Assembly: GCA_003524435.1 (NCBI GenBank)
Contig: DQHP01000065.1
Span: forward strand, 1-22,468
Direction: 5' to 3'
Source of the DNA: Microbacterium sp.
Lineage (GTDB): Bacteria; Actinomycetota; Actinomycetes; Actinomycetales; Microbacteriaceae
Length of the DNA stretch: 22,468 nt
This document shows, piece after piece, positions 7,067-14,310 of the stretch. How positions within the stretch are numbered: position 1 is the stretch's first letter; the number at the start of each line of letters is the position of its first letter. The position numbers were made by a program, and so were the translations under genes. The notes beneath the pieces are model-generated. The model saw only the letters and a program-made list of their open reading frames with translations, ran no database searches and was not told the DNA's origin.

Positions 7067-7900
7067 ATGACTGCCACTGAGCGCCCACAGCGGCGCCCAC
7101 GTCGTCCGCAGATTGTGCTGGAAGTTCTCGAGCGCATTCGGCTGACGCCCCACCTCGTACGCATCGTCGCCGGTGGTCCCGGCATCGCTGCCGTCGAAGA
7201 CGCCGGCTTCACCGACGCCTACACGAAGATGCATTTCGCGCCTGCGGATGCCGAACTCACTCCTCCCTATGACATGGAAGAGCTGCGCGCGCGACTGCCG
7301 ATTGAGATGCTCCCATCGGTGCGCACCTACTCGATTCGTCGCTTCGATCTGGATGCCGGACAGATCTGGATCGACTTCGTCACTCACGGGGACGAGGGCG
7401 TCGCCGGGCCGTGGGCCGCGAATGCGCAGGTTGGCGACCCGGTCGTACTCGGCGGGATTGGCGGTGGTTACGCGCCTGAACCTGCCGCTGACTGGCACCT
7501 ACTGGTCGGAGATGAGTCGGCGATCCCCGCAATCGCGGCGGCGATGGAGGCGATGCCGTCGGATGCTGTCGGCACTGTGTTCTTGGAAGTTCAGAACGAA
7601 TCCGAGCATCTGGAACTGACCCACCCTGCTGGCATCGACGTGCAGTGGCTGCACCGCGGAATCGCTGAGGCAGGCACGACGACGCTGCTCGTGGATGCTG
7701 TCCGGGCGTTGGAGTGGCGCCGCGGACACGTGCAGGTCTTCGCACACGGTGAACGTGGGGCGATGAAGCAGTTGCGTCCGCACCTGATCGATGAGCGCGG
7801 GCTTGATCGCACACAGGTATCACTTTCGGCGTACTGGGCACTCGGCCGCCGTGAAGACGCCTTCCAAGCGGAGAAGCGCGAGCCCGTCGGCCAGATCTGA
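7067..7900 (+). CDS. Siderophore-interacting protein (FAD/NAD(P)H ferric reductase)
   Basis: 277-residue flavoprotein of the SIP family, which reduces Fe(III) bound to siderophores in the cytoplasm and so releases iron. The FAD-binding domain carries RTYSIRR at 86-92 and HGDEGVAGPWA at 107-117. The SIP C-terminal domain shows LLVGDESAIPAI at 145-156 and the aromatic block YWALGRRED at 256-264. The ATG at 7067 has GAGGAG 5 nt upstream; the frame is open further up but those starts lack such a site, and the longest runs into the HtaA gene. It lies 86 bp after the HtaA gene with a hairpin between, so is probably co-expressed under iron control. Here it may act on haem-derived iron or on siderophores imported elsewhere; no siderophore genes are in the window. 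Confidence 0.88.
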   Translation: MTATERPQRRPRRPQIVLEVLERIRLTPHLVRIVAGGPGIAAVEDAGFTDAYTKMHFAPADAELTPPYDMEELRARLPIEMLPSVRTYSIRRFDLDAGQIWIDFVTHGDEGVAGPWAANAQVGDPVVLGGIGGGYAPEPAADWHLLVGDESAIPAIAAAMEAMPSDAVGTVFLEVQNESEHLELTHPAGIDVQWLHRGIAEAGTTTLLVDAVRALEWRRGHVQVFAHGERGAMKQLRPHLIDERGLDRTQVSLSAYWALGRREDAFQAEKREPVGQI

Positions 7901-7930
7901 TGGGTCGGCAGTCGCACAGACTAACAGTGG

Positions 7931-7936
7931 GACAAT
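7931..7936 (+). promoter_or_regulatory. Weak candidate -10 for a leaderless transcript
   Basis: GACAAT ends 6 nt before the ATG at 7943, the spacing expected if transcription starts at the start codon. The first base departs from TAnnnT, and no -35 is evident. No clear ribosome-binding site precedes this ATG. Confidence 0.3.
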
Positions 7937-7942
7937 GGAACC

Positions 7943-8257
7943 ATGTCCTCTCCTGAGCCCCGCAAGACTGTCGAGGCAACCGTTCGCCGGGTGCCTCGCT
8001 ATGGCGTGTTCATGGGCATTGGCGTTGTACTCGGCGTCATTGCGGCAGGCATCCTGACGATGGTCGGCACCTACGAGCCGTCCGAAGTTCTCGCCGTCGT
8101 CTATCCCCCAGGGCAGGTGTTCGGTTTCGCACTGCTGTGGACGGCGCCGATCGGGCTTGCCCTCGGCGGCCTGGCTGCGATTATTTTGGAGCGCGTTGCC
8201 AAACGCCACGACCGTGTTGTGCAGGTCGACCGCGAGACTATTATCGAATCCGACTGA
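7943..8257 (+). CDS. Small two-helix membrane protein, function unknown
   Basis: 104 residues. A basic N-terminal tail (KTVEATVRRVPR) is followed by a membrane helix at about 20-41 and a second at 59-82, joined by a short loop with YEPSEVLAVVYPPGQ. A charged tail (ERVAKRHDRVVQVDRE) is probably cytoplasmic, giving both ends inside. I do not recognise a named family and propose no function. It starts 42 bp after the reductase gene and ends 28 bp before the convergent membrane-protein gene. The composition fits neighbouring genes. The ATG lacks a clear ribosome-binding site, so a leaderless start is possible. Confidence 0.75.
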   Translation: MSSPEPRKTVEATVRRVPRYGVFMGIGVVLGVIAAGILTMVGTYEPSEVLAVVYPPGQVFGFALLWTAPIGLALGGLAAIILERVAKRHDRVVQVDRETIIESD

Positions 8258-8285
8258 TCTGACCGGCGATCTGGGCGCGAGCAGG

Positions 8286-8573
8286 CTACAGGCTTGTCAG
8301 TACGCGAATCGCCCCGACCAGCATGATGCCGCCGGCGACGAGCAATTGTAAGTACGCGATGATGAGCCCGAGAATCGCGACCCATCGGGTGCTCCCTGGG
8401 CGACGCGACGCACGGTGGCCAATGATGACGGCCACAATCCCGATGAGTAGTATCAACATCTGCGGGAAGAGACCAGTCGGCGCGAAGAAGAAGCATGCCA
8501 TCGCGAATAGGCCTGCCGCCAGTGCGCTGAGGTGGAGTAGCTGGTTGTTCCGCGGGAGAGCAGTATCGGTCAT
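8286..8573 (-). CDS. Small membrane protein, DUF4190-like
   Basis: 95 residues with about three hydrophobic segments (14-33, 37-52, 64-88). The layout, a helix pair, a short GHRASRR basic loop, then a helix beginning WVAILGLIIAYLQL, resembles DUF4190 proteins, whose role is unknown. The ATG at 8573 has GGAG about 8 nt upstream. A GTG six codons earlier is also open and overlaps the stop of the upstream gene. The gene follows the 201-aa gene by 14 bp on the same strand, so they likely share a transcript. The family match is weak and by eye. Confidence 0.7.
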   Translation of the reverse strand: MTDTALPRNNQLLHLSALAAGLFAMACFFFAPTGLFPQMLILLIGIVAVIIGHRASRRPGSTRWVAILGLIIAYLQLLVAGGIMLVGAIRVLTSL

Positions 8574-8587
8574 AGTTGGAACTCCAG

Positions 8588-9193
8588 TCACGCCAGCTCA
8601 GAGATGACGGGTCGGATAGCAGAGTCGAACGCCACCACATCGCGGCGGAGGCCATCGGTGACGGCGACGGTGAGCGCGCCGATCCACCAGATGCCGCGCT
8701 GCGAGAACGGCAGCACGTGGACGTTCAACTCGAAGGAGTGCGCTCGTCGACCGATCTCGCGTTCGAACTCGGCGATGGCGCTCGCGTAGGCGCGGTACGA
8801 GTCGCCCCCAGTCGCCGTGTTCATCGACGCGAAATAGCGGGCGTGCGCGTCTTGTGCGTACCGCAGGACGGGCTCTGCCAGCGGCGCGATGGCCGCACGG
8901 AGCTCATCCGCCCCAGTGGAGGGCAACGCGACCAACGTTTCGAACCCTTCGACGAGCTCAAGTGGCCCTTCGGACGGATGGGCACGTGGTTCGACGGTCA
9001 TGTCCCAGTAATTGCGCCACTGCGCCTCCAGCGCGGCGCTGGCATCGACGGCATCCGGTGCTCGCACCTGAAGATCACGCAGGGCAGGAATGTCTTCTGG
9101 CACGCGAATGCCCAGCATCTGTCGCAAAGCGAGCGCGACGATCACCGAGACTCCGGCGTCCTCACGTATCAACCACTGCGGCTTGTCTGCCAT
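8588..9193 (-). CDS. Hypothetical soluble protein of 201 residues
   Basis: Not recognised. No signal peptide and no convincing membrane helix; the sequence is rich in Ala and acidic residues, with a Trp-rich stretch (QWRNYWDM, about 58-65) and another near the C-terminus (GIWWIGAL). Coding character is supported by its length and by tight packing with the downstream membrane-protein gene (14 bp). The ATG at 9193 is preceded, at exactly 6 nt, by TAGGAT on the minus strand, which fits a leaderless promoter. Divergent from purM across 64 bp. No function is proposed. Confidence 0.75.
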   Translation of the reverse strand: MADKPQWLIREDAGVSVIVALALRQMLGIRVPEDIPALRDLQVRAPDAVDASAALEAQWRNYWDMTVEPRAHPSEGPLELVEGFETLVALPSTGADELRAAIAPLAEPVLRYAQDAHARYFASMNTATGGDSYRAYASAIAEFEREIGRRAHSFELNVHVLPFSQRGIWWIGALTVAVTDGLRRDVVAFDSAIRPVISELA

Positions 9194-9199
9194 GGCCCC

Positions 9200-9205
9200 A
9201 TCCTA
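9200..9205 (-). promoter_or_regulatory. Candidate -10 for a leaderless transcript of the 201-aa gene
   Basis: TAGGAT (minus strand) fits TAnnnT and ends 6 nt before the ATG, placing the transcription start at the start codon. No -35 is apparent, which is common for actinobacterial leaderless promoters. Confidence 0.5.
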
Positions 9206-9245
9206 GGGAGAACGCGCGGCGGATTCGCGACCCCGTCGACGGCGG

Positions 9246-9251
9246 TAGTCT
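9246..9251 (+). promoter_or_regulatory. Candidate -10 for a leaderless purM transcript
   Basis: TAGTCT fits TAnnnT and is followed by 6 nt (TATCGT) and then the GTG of purM. No Shine-Dalgarno sequence precedes this start. Together these support leaderless translation of the purM-purF message. Confidence 0.55.
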
Positions 9252-9257
9252 TATCGT

Positions 9258-10376
9258 GTGGCATCCTCCTCCACTAATTCCTATTCCGAAGCCGGCGTCG
9301 ATACCGCAGCGGGTGATCGCGCTGTCGAGCTGATGAAGTCTTCCGTGCGCGCAACGCACGGCCCTGAAGTGCTCGGCGGTGTCGGCGGGTTCGCTGGCCT
9401 CTTCGACGCGAGTGCGCTGCTCGGCTATACCAAGCCGTTACTCGCCACCAGCACCGACGGTGTCGGCACGAAGGTTGCAATCGCGCAGGCGATCGATAAG
9501 CACGACACGATCGGGCAAGACCTCGTGGGCATGGTCGTCGATGACATTGTCGTGGTGGGCGCGAAGCCGCTCTTCATGACCGACTACATCGCCTGCGGCA
9601 AGGTCGTCCCCGAGCGCATTGCAGACATCGTTCGCGGCATCGCCGACGCGTGCACTGCGACGGGCACAGCCCTCGTTGGCGGCGAAACGGCAGAGCACCC
9701 CGGCCTTCTCGGCGTCGACGATTATGACGTCGCCGGGGCTGCGACGGGCATCGTCGAGGCGGATGCTGTGCTGGGCGCAGAGCATGTGCGAGACGGCGAT
9801 GTCGTGCTCGCCCTCGCCTCGAGCGGTCTGCACTCCAACGGCTATTCGCTTGTGCGTCACATCATCACGGGCGCGGGTATCGGCTATGGCGACAACGCCG
9901 CCGAGTTTGGCTCGACCTGGGGCGAGACGCTCCTCGAGCCGACGCGTCTGTACACGCTCCCGCTGCTGCGTCTTCTCGAGAAGCTCGCAGACGGTGCGGT
10001 GCACTCGCTCAGCCACGTCACCGGTGGCGGCATCGCAGCGAACCTCGCTCGAGTGCTGCCGGTGGGCAGCTGGGCTGAGGTTGATCGCTCGACGTGGTCG
10101 CCGAGCCCGGTATTCCGCGTGCTCAGCGACATCGCCGGTTCCACACTGGAGTCCTCCGAGGGCACCTGGAACCTCGGCATCGGTTTCCTCGCGGTGATCG
10201 ATCAGAGCGCGAAGGATGCTGCGATCGCGGCGCTGGCTGAAGAAGGAATCGATGCCTGGCAGGTTGCGACGGTGGGAACCGGCGCGCGTCCTGCAGGCGA
10301 ATTCGAAGAGGGCGCTAAGGGCGTCGATGGCGGAGCGGTGCGTCTGATCGGCGCATACGCAGATGGAGCGAAGTAA
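9258..10376 (+). CDS. purM: Phosphoribosylformylglycinamidine cyclo-ligase (AIR synthetase)
   Basis: Step five of de novo purine synthesis: formylglycinamidine ribonucleotide plus ATP gives aminoimidazole ribonucleotide. 372 residues, in the range for PurM. The N-terminal half shows the family blocks YSEAGVDTAAGDRAVELMK, GGFAGLFD at 44-51 and STDGVGTK at 65-72. Further along are the VGGETAEHPG block and the C-terminal half's LLEPTRLY and HVTGGGIAANLARVLP. The GTG start is chosen because the PurM N-terminus begins at once and a -10-like hexamer sits 6 nt upstream. purF begins 6 bp after the stop, so the two are one operon. Order purM then purF is the reverse of the arrangement I recall from mycobacteria. 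Confidence 0.96.
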   Translation: MASSSTNSYSEAGVDTAAGDRAVELMKSSVRATHGPEVLGGVGGFAGLFDASALLGYTKPLLATSTDGVGTKVAIAQAIDKHDTIGQDLVGMVVDDIVVVGAKPLFMTDYIACGKVVPERIADIVRGIADACTATGTALVGGETAEHPGLLGVDDYDVAGAATGIVEADAVLGAEHVRDGDVVLALASSGLHSNGYSLVRHIITGAGIGYGDNAAEFGSTWGETLLEPTRLYTLPLLRLLEKLADGAVHSLSHVTGGGIAANLARVLPVGSWAEVDRSTWSPSPVFRVLSDIAGSTLESSEGTWNLGIGFLAVIDQSAKDAAIAALAEEGIDAWQVATVGTGARPAGEFEEGAKGVDGGAVRLIGAYADGAK

Positions 10377-10382
10377 CAGCAC

Positions 10383-11840
10383 ATGTGCGGAATCGTAGGA
10401 GTGGTCGGAAACGCCCCGGTCAACCAGGACATCTACGATGCGCTGCTGCTGCTGCAGCATCGCGGACAAGACGCCACCGGCATTGCCACCGCAGAGCCCA
10501 GCGGCATCATGCACATGACGAAGGCCGAGGGCATGGTGCGCGAGGCTTTCCGCACTCGTGACATGCGCTCTCTGCTCGGAAACGTCGGGCTCGGTCACGT
10601 CCGCTACGCCACCAAGGGCACAGCATCCAGCGAAGAAGAAGCGCAGCCGTTCTACGTCAACGCTCCCTACGGCATCGTCCTCATTCACAACGGCAACCTC
10701 ACCAATACGCGTGAGCTCACCGCCGATATGGCCAAGCGCGACCGTCGCCATCTGAACTCCTCCAGCGACACTGAGTTGCTGCTCAATGTGCTCGCGGGTG
10801 AACTGCAGACCACAGCATCCGACGTCGATCTTGATCCTGAGCGCATCTTCGAAGCCGTCACCCGCACGCAGAAGCGCATCGAGGGCGCCTACGCGACCAT
10901 TGCTGTGATCGCCGGGTACGGTCTGCTCGCGTTCCGCGATCCCCACGGCATCCGGCCTCTGATTCTGGGGCGTCGCGATGGCGAAGAGCACGATGAGTGG
11001 GTCGTTGCAAGCGAGTCGCTCGTGCTGGAAAACGGTGACTGGGACGTTGTCCGTGAGGTCGCCCCCGGCGAAGCCGTATTTATCAGCGACCGTGGTGAGA
11101 TGTTCAGCCAGCAGTGCGCCGACAATGCGACGCTCACTCCGTGTGCGTTCGAGTATGTTTACCTGGCGCGTCCGGACTCGACCATGAACGGTGTCGCCGT
11201 CTACGAGTCGCGACTGCGGATGGGCGAGCGCCTCGCAGACACGATCGCAAAGCACGTTCCGCGCGAGAAGATCGACGTGGTCATGCCGATCCCCGACTCT
11301 GCTCGGCCCTCGGCGATGGAAGTGGCCCGCAAACTCGGCGTCGAGTACCGCGAGGGGTTCTACAAGAACCGCTATGTCGGTCGCACCTTCATCATGCCTG
11401 GACAGGCCGTGCGCAAAAAGAGCGTGCGTCAGAAACTCAACGCAATGCCGACCGAGTTCCAGGGCAAGAACGTGCTGCTGATCGACGACTCGATTGTGCG
11501 GGGCACGACGAGCAAGCAGATTATCCAGATGGCGCGGGATGCTGGCGCTCTCTCAGTCACGTTCGCCTCTGCCGCTCCACCGGTGCGCTACCAGCATGTG
11601 TACGGCATCAACATGCCGTCGAAGTACGAGCTGATCGCGCACGGGCGCACGATTGCGGAGATCACTGACGAACTCGGCGCTGACTATCTGGTGTACCAGG
11701 AGATCGACGACCTCAAAGCCGCGATCATCGAAGGCTCGGACATCACCGACCTCGATATGAGCTGCTTTGACGGTCGGTACGTCACCGGAAGCGTCAGTAA
11801 CGAATATCTGAGCTGGGTCGAGAGCTCCCAATCTTCGTGA
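10383..11840 (+). CDS. purF: Amidophosphoribosyltransferase
   Basis: First committed step of purine synthesis: PRPP plus glutamine gives phosphoribosylamine. 485 residues. It begins MCGIVGVVG, so Cys2 becomes the N-terminal glutaminase nucleophile after Met removal and no propeptide is present. The PRPP loop VLLIDDSIVRGTTS is at 364-377. The Bacillus-type [4Fe-4S] ligands are mostly replaced: His405 (RYQHVYG) where Bacillus has a Cys, and Asp458 in the first position of the C-terminal CxxC, leaving only Cys254 and Cys461. So this enzyme probably lacks the cluster. It starts 6 bp after purM and is followed at 27 bp by an MFS gene. Confidence 0.96.
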   Translation: MCGIVGVVGNAPVNQDIYDALLLLQHRGQDATGIATAEPSGIMHMTKAEGMVREAFRTRDMRSLLGNVGLGHVRYATKGTASSEEEAQPFYVNAPYGIVLIHNGNLTNTRELTADMAKRDRRHLNSSSDTELLLNVLAGELQTTASDVDLDPERIFEAVTRTQKRIEGAYATIAVIAGYGLLAFRDPHGIRPLILGRRDGEEHDEWVVASESLVLENGDWDVVREVAPGEAVFISDRGEMFSQQCADNATLTPCAFEYVYLARPDSTMNGVAVYESRLRMGERLADTIAKHVPREKIDVVMPIPDSARPSAMEVARKLGVEYREGFYKNRYVGRTFIMPGQAVRKKSVRQKLNAMPTEFQGKNVLLIDDSIVRGTTSKQIIQMARDAGALSVTFASAAPPVRYQHVYGINMPSKYELIAHGRTIAEITDELGADYLVYQEIDDLKAAIIEGSDITDLDMSCFDGRYVTGSVSNEYLSWVESSQSS

Positions 11841-11867
11841 TTGTCGGGCTGTTGTGAGGGCTGAGCC

Positions 11868-13172
11868 GTGATCGCGCAGCCGCTGTGGCGCGGGCGCGCA
11901 CTTGCCGTTCTCGGCATCGTGTTGTGCGCTTTCTCGCTGCGCTCTGCCGTCGCGTCGCTGTCCCCTCTGCTCGGTTACATCACGGTGGAATTTCCGCTTC
12001 CGACAGCCGTCATCGGTCTGATCGGCACGGCGCCGCCTGTGTGTTTCGCCATCTTTGGGTTGCTCACCCCGCTGTTCGAACGTCGCCTGGGGCTCGAGCG
12101 CGTCACGGTTATCGCGCTGACCGCGATCGCGATCGGACTGGTGCTGCGCGGCTTCTCGGTGGGGCCGGTGTCGCTGCTCGCGACCACGGCGCTGATCTTT
12201 GCCGGTGTGGGGATGGGGAACATCCTCGTGCCGCCGCTGGTGAAGAAGTATTTCCCTGATCGCCTGGGCATGATGCTGACGCTGTACACAACAGCAATGT
12301 CGGTGTCGACGTTCTTGCCGCCGCTGATCGCGGTGCCCGTGGCAGACGCGGTGGGCTGGCGCATGTCGCTCGGGCTGTGGGGAGTATTCGCGGTTGCGGG
12401 GGCATTGCCGTGGATCGCCATGCTGATGACCGGGCGCACCACTGCGGTGACGCCGCCTGCGCGGCCGGTCACTCTGCCAATAGAGACAGTCTCGACCTCG
12501 GCATCTGACCCGGCCGAACTGTCCACAGGGCCGATCGCAATCGCGCCGACTAATTCGCGAGCCTTCCGACGCTTAGTGCGGTTGCCGCTGGCATGGTCCA
12601 TCGCCGTCGTTTTCAGCACCTCGTCGATCATGGCCTACGTATCGTTCGCCTGGCTGCCCTCGATTGTCGCGGATATCGAAGGGGTGACCGCGACGGCTGC
12701 GGGTCTGTTGCTGTCGCTGTTCGCGGTGATGAGCTTGCCGGCGTCGCTGCTTGTGCCCGTGCTGGTGGTGCGCTTCCAAGCCACGCGGCAGTTGTACACC
12801 GTCGCGCTGATCAGCGGACTTTTGGGCATCGCCGGGTTGCTGTTCTGGTCGAATGCCGTGACGGTGTGGCTGTGGACGGGACTGTTCGGCATCGTCGGTG
12901 TGATGTTTCCGCTCGCGCTGGTGCTCGTCAGCATCCGCTCGCGTACGCCGGAAAGTGCAGTGGCTCTCAGCAGTTTCGTGCAAAGCGCTGGCTATGTCAT
13001 CGCGGCGGGCTTCCCACTTCTGGTGGGAGTGCTCCACGACCTCAGCGGTAGTTGGACAATCCCGCTGTTGGTCATCGGCGGCGTGCTGATCGTGACGATC
13101 CCATTCGGGATCATTGCGGGGCGAAGGCGCACTGTCGAAGAGGAATGGGAACGGCGCCATGGACGGTGGTGA
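11868..13172 (+). CDS. MFS transporter, CynX/NimT-like
   Basis: 434-residue polytopic protein with about twelve helices in two bundles, joined by a long cytoplasmic loop at about 190-235 rich in Pro, Thr and Ser. The N-terminus (LRSAVASLSPLLGYI), the conserved GVGMGNILVPPLVKKYFPDR block and the SFVQSAGYVIAAGFPLLVG segment in the second half fit the CynX/NimT branch of the major facilitator superfamily, whose members handle cyanate, nitroimidazoles and other small compounds. The substrate cannot be told from sequence. GTG start, with GAGGG 7 nt upstream. Only 27 bp from purF, so it may be read from the purM promoter, though a link to purines is not shown. Confidence 0.85.
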   Translation: MIAQPLWRGRALAVLGIVLCAFSLRSAVASLSPLLGYITVEFPLPTAVIGLIGTAPPVCFAIFGLLTPLFERRLGLERVTVIALTAIAIGLVLRGFSVGPVSLLATTALIFAGVGMGNILVPPLVKKYFPDRLGMMLTLYTTAMSVSTFLPPLIAVPVADAVGWRMSLGLWGVFAVAGALPWIAMLMTGRTTAVTPPARPVTLPIETVSTSASDPAELSTGPIAIAPTNSRAFRRLVRLPLAWSIAVVFSTSSIMAYVSFAWLPSIVADIEGVTATAAGLLLSLFAVMSLPASLLVPVLVVRFQATRQLYTVALISGLLGIAGLLFWSNAVTVWLWTGLFGIVGVMFPLALVLVSIRSRTPESAVALSSFVQSAGYVIAAGFPLLVGVLHDLSGSWTIPLLVIGGVLIVTIPFGIIAGRRRTVEEEWERRHGRW

Positions 13173-13189
13173 CTGTAGGTGGGACGCCG

Positions 13190-13208
13190 CCGCGGGGATA
13201 CCTCGCGG
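13190..13208 (+). terminator. Short GC hairpin after the MFS gene
   Basis: CCGCGGGG-ATA-CCTCGCGG forms 8 bp (one G-T) with a 3-nt loop, just before the lacI -10 candidate and operator. No T-run follows; a weak terminator at best, possibly insulating lacI from upstream readthrough. Confidence 0.35.
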
Positions 13209-13214
13209 TACCAT
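13209..13214 (+). promoter_or_regulatory. Candidate -10 of the lacI-family gene
   Basis: TACCAT fits TAnnnT and overlaps the operator at 13214-13228 by one base; transcription would start near 13221, inside the operator. No good -35 at the expected distance, so this is tentative. Confidence 0.35.
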
Positions 13215-13228
13215 TGTTCAATGAACCA
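13214..13228. promoter_or_regulatory. Operator of the LacI-family regulator (autoregulatory site)
   Basis: TTGTTCAATGAACCA is an odd-length dyad: six of seven arm pairs match around a central A. It differs from the perfect palindrome at the sugar operon promoter only at its second base and at the central A/T. It lies 26 bp before the lacI start codon. Confidence 0.75.
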
Positions 13229-13253
13229 GATTCACGGACGAGACCGGTAGCAA

Positions 13254-14255
13254 ATGGCGACGATTCGCGATGTTGCTCGCCTCGCCGGAGTCTCGGCAGG
13301 GACCGTCAGCAACGTGCTCAACCGGCCGTCCTACGTCAGCGCAGACACTCGCGCGAAGGTCATGTCGGCGATCGAGGAGCTGGAGTTCGTCCCCGATAAA
13401 AGCTCGCGGCAGTTTCGCCCGGGTCGCACACGGACCATCGGCATCGTCGCGGCGAATCTGCATCACCCGTTCTTCGTCGATGTGGCGCTCGGCGCCGAGC
13501 AGCTCGCCCGTGAACTCGGCCTCGGCGTCGTCATCTGCAACAGCGCCTATGATCCCGTGCGAGAGTCGCAGAATCTCGATCTCTTGGTGCAGCAGAAAGT
13601 GCAGGGCATCATCATTTCGCCCGTCGATGAGAACAGCTCACGGCTGGACATGATCAGGGACCGAGGCGTGCCCATGGTGTTCGTCGATCGCGTCGGCGAT
13701 GATCGCAACTGTTGGTCCGTTGTCGTCGATGACCGCACCGGCGGGGGCCTGGGCGCCCAGCACCTCGTGGCCACCGGCCACCGGCGAATCGCGTTTCTGG
13801 GCCACCCGGAGCGATCTCCGAAAGTGCAGCAGCGCTATCTCGGCGCGCGTGAGGTCATCAACAGGGCAGCGGGAGACATCACCCTTGAACTGCTTGCGGC
13901 GCAGTCTTGGACGGTGGATGCGGGACGCACGGCCGGTGCCCTGATCGCTGCCCGCCCGCGCGACAAGCGCCCCTCTGCCGTGTTGTGCGCGAACGACATG
14001 CTGGCCCTCGGACTGGCCCAGGCGGTTATCCACGCGGGCCTCCGGGTGCCGGAAGATCTCGCGATCGTCGGCTATGACGATCTTGAATGGGCAGAGCTCG
14101 GTCCTGTGCCGCTGACCACAGTCGCTCAGCCACGCTCACAGCTGGGTCGCACCGCAGTTGAGATGATCGTGCAGCTGATCGAGAATCCGCGTCGCGGCCC
14201 GCGCGCGAATCACGTGACTCTTCAGCCTGAGCTGGTGGTGCGCGGCTCGGCATGA
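13254..14255 (+). CDS. LacI-family transcriptional regulator of the sugar operon
   Basis: 333 residues, full length for the family. N-terminal helix-turn-helix ATIRDVARLAGVSAGTVSNV (2-21), then the usual LNRPSYVS and a hinge region (SSRQFRPGR, 51-59), followed by a periplasmic-binding-type effector domain (from TIGIVAANLHHPFF, 61) ending in the typical GYDDLEWAEL and LTTVAQPRSQLG blocks. It should bind as a dimer and release DNA when a sugar binds. Likely target: the convergent operon at 21146-14311, because near-identical palindromes sit at that operon's promoter and upstream of this gene. The ribosome-binding site is weak (GAGA about 10 nt upstream). The hinge has Phe where many members have Leu. 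Confidence 0.92.
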   Translation: MATIRDVARLAGVSAGTVSNVLNRPSYVSADTRAKVMSAIEELEFVPDKSSRQFRPGRTRTIGIVAANLHHPFFVDVALGAEQLARELGLGVVICNSAYDPVRESQNLDLLVQQKVQGIIISPVDENSSRLDMIRDRGVPMVFVDRVGDDRNCWSVVVDDRTGGGLGAQHLVATGHRRIAFLGHPERSPKVQQRYLGAREVINRAAGDITLELLAAQSWTVDAGRTAGALIAARPRDKRPSAVLCANDMLALGLAQAVIHAGLRVPEDLAIVGYDDLEWAELGPVPLTTVAQPRSQLGRTAVEMIVQLIENPRRGPRANHVTLQPELVVRGSA

Positions 14256-14258
14256 AGA

Positions 14259-14296
14259 AAGGGTGCGATGAATGCGTAAGCATCCATCGCACCCTT
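14259..14296. terminator. Bidirectional terminator between lacI and the sugar operon
   Basis: AAGGGTGCGATG (14259-14270) pairs perfectly with CATCGCACCCTT (14285-14296). The stem continues past one mismatch with ATGC/GCAT closed by a GTAA loop, a GNRA-type tetraloop. On the minus strand TTTCTTC follows, so it best fits the end of the ABC operon; it also lies 4 bp after the lacI stop. Confidence 0.85.
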
Positions 14297-14310
14297 CAGG
14301 ATGGTTCGTG

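Noticed and set aside
9438..11255. 605-codon minus-strand frame across purM and purF
   Set aside because: Antisense to two certain purine genes; rich in Arg, His and Cys as expected of a shadow frame.
13173..14310. Integrase or attachment site beside the sugar module
   Set aside because: No tRNA, recombinase or long direct repeat at either edge; only operators and terminators are present.
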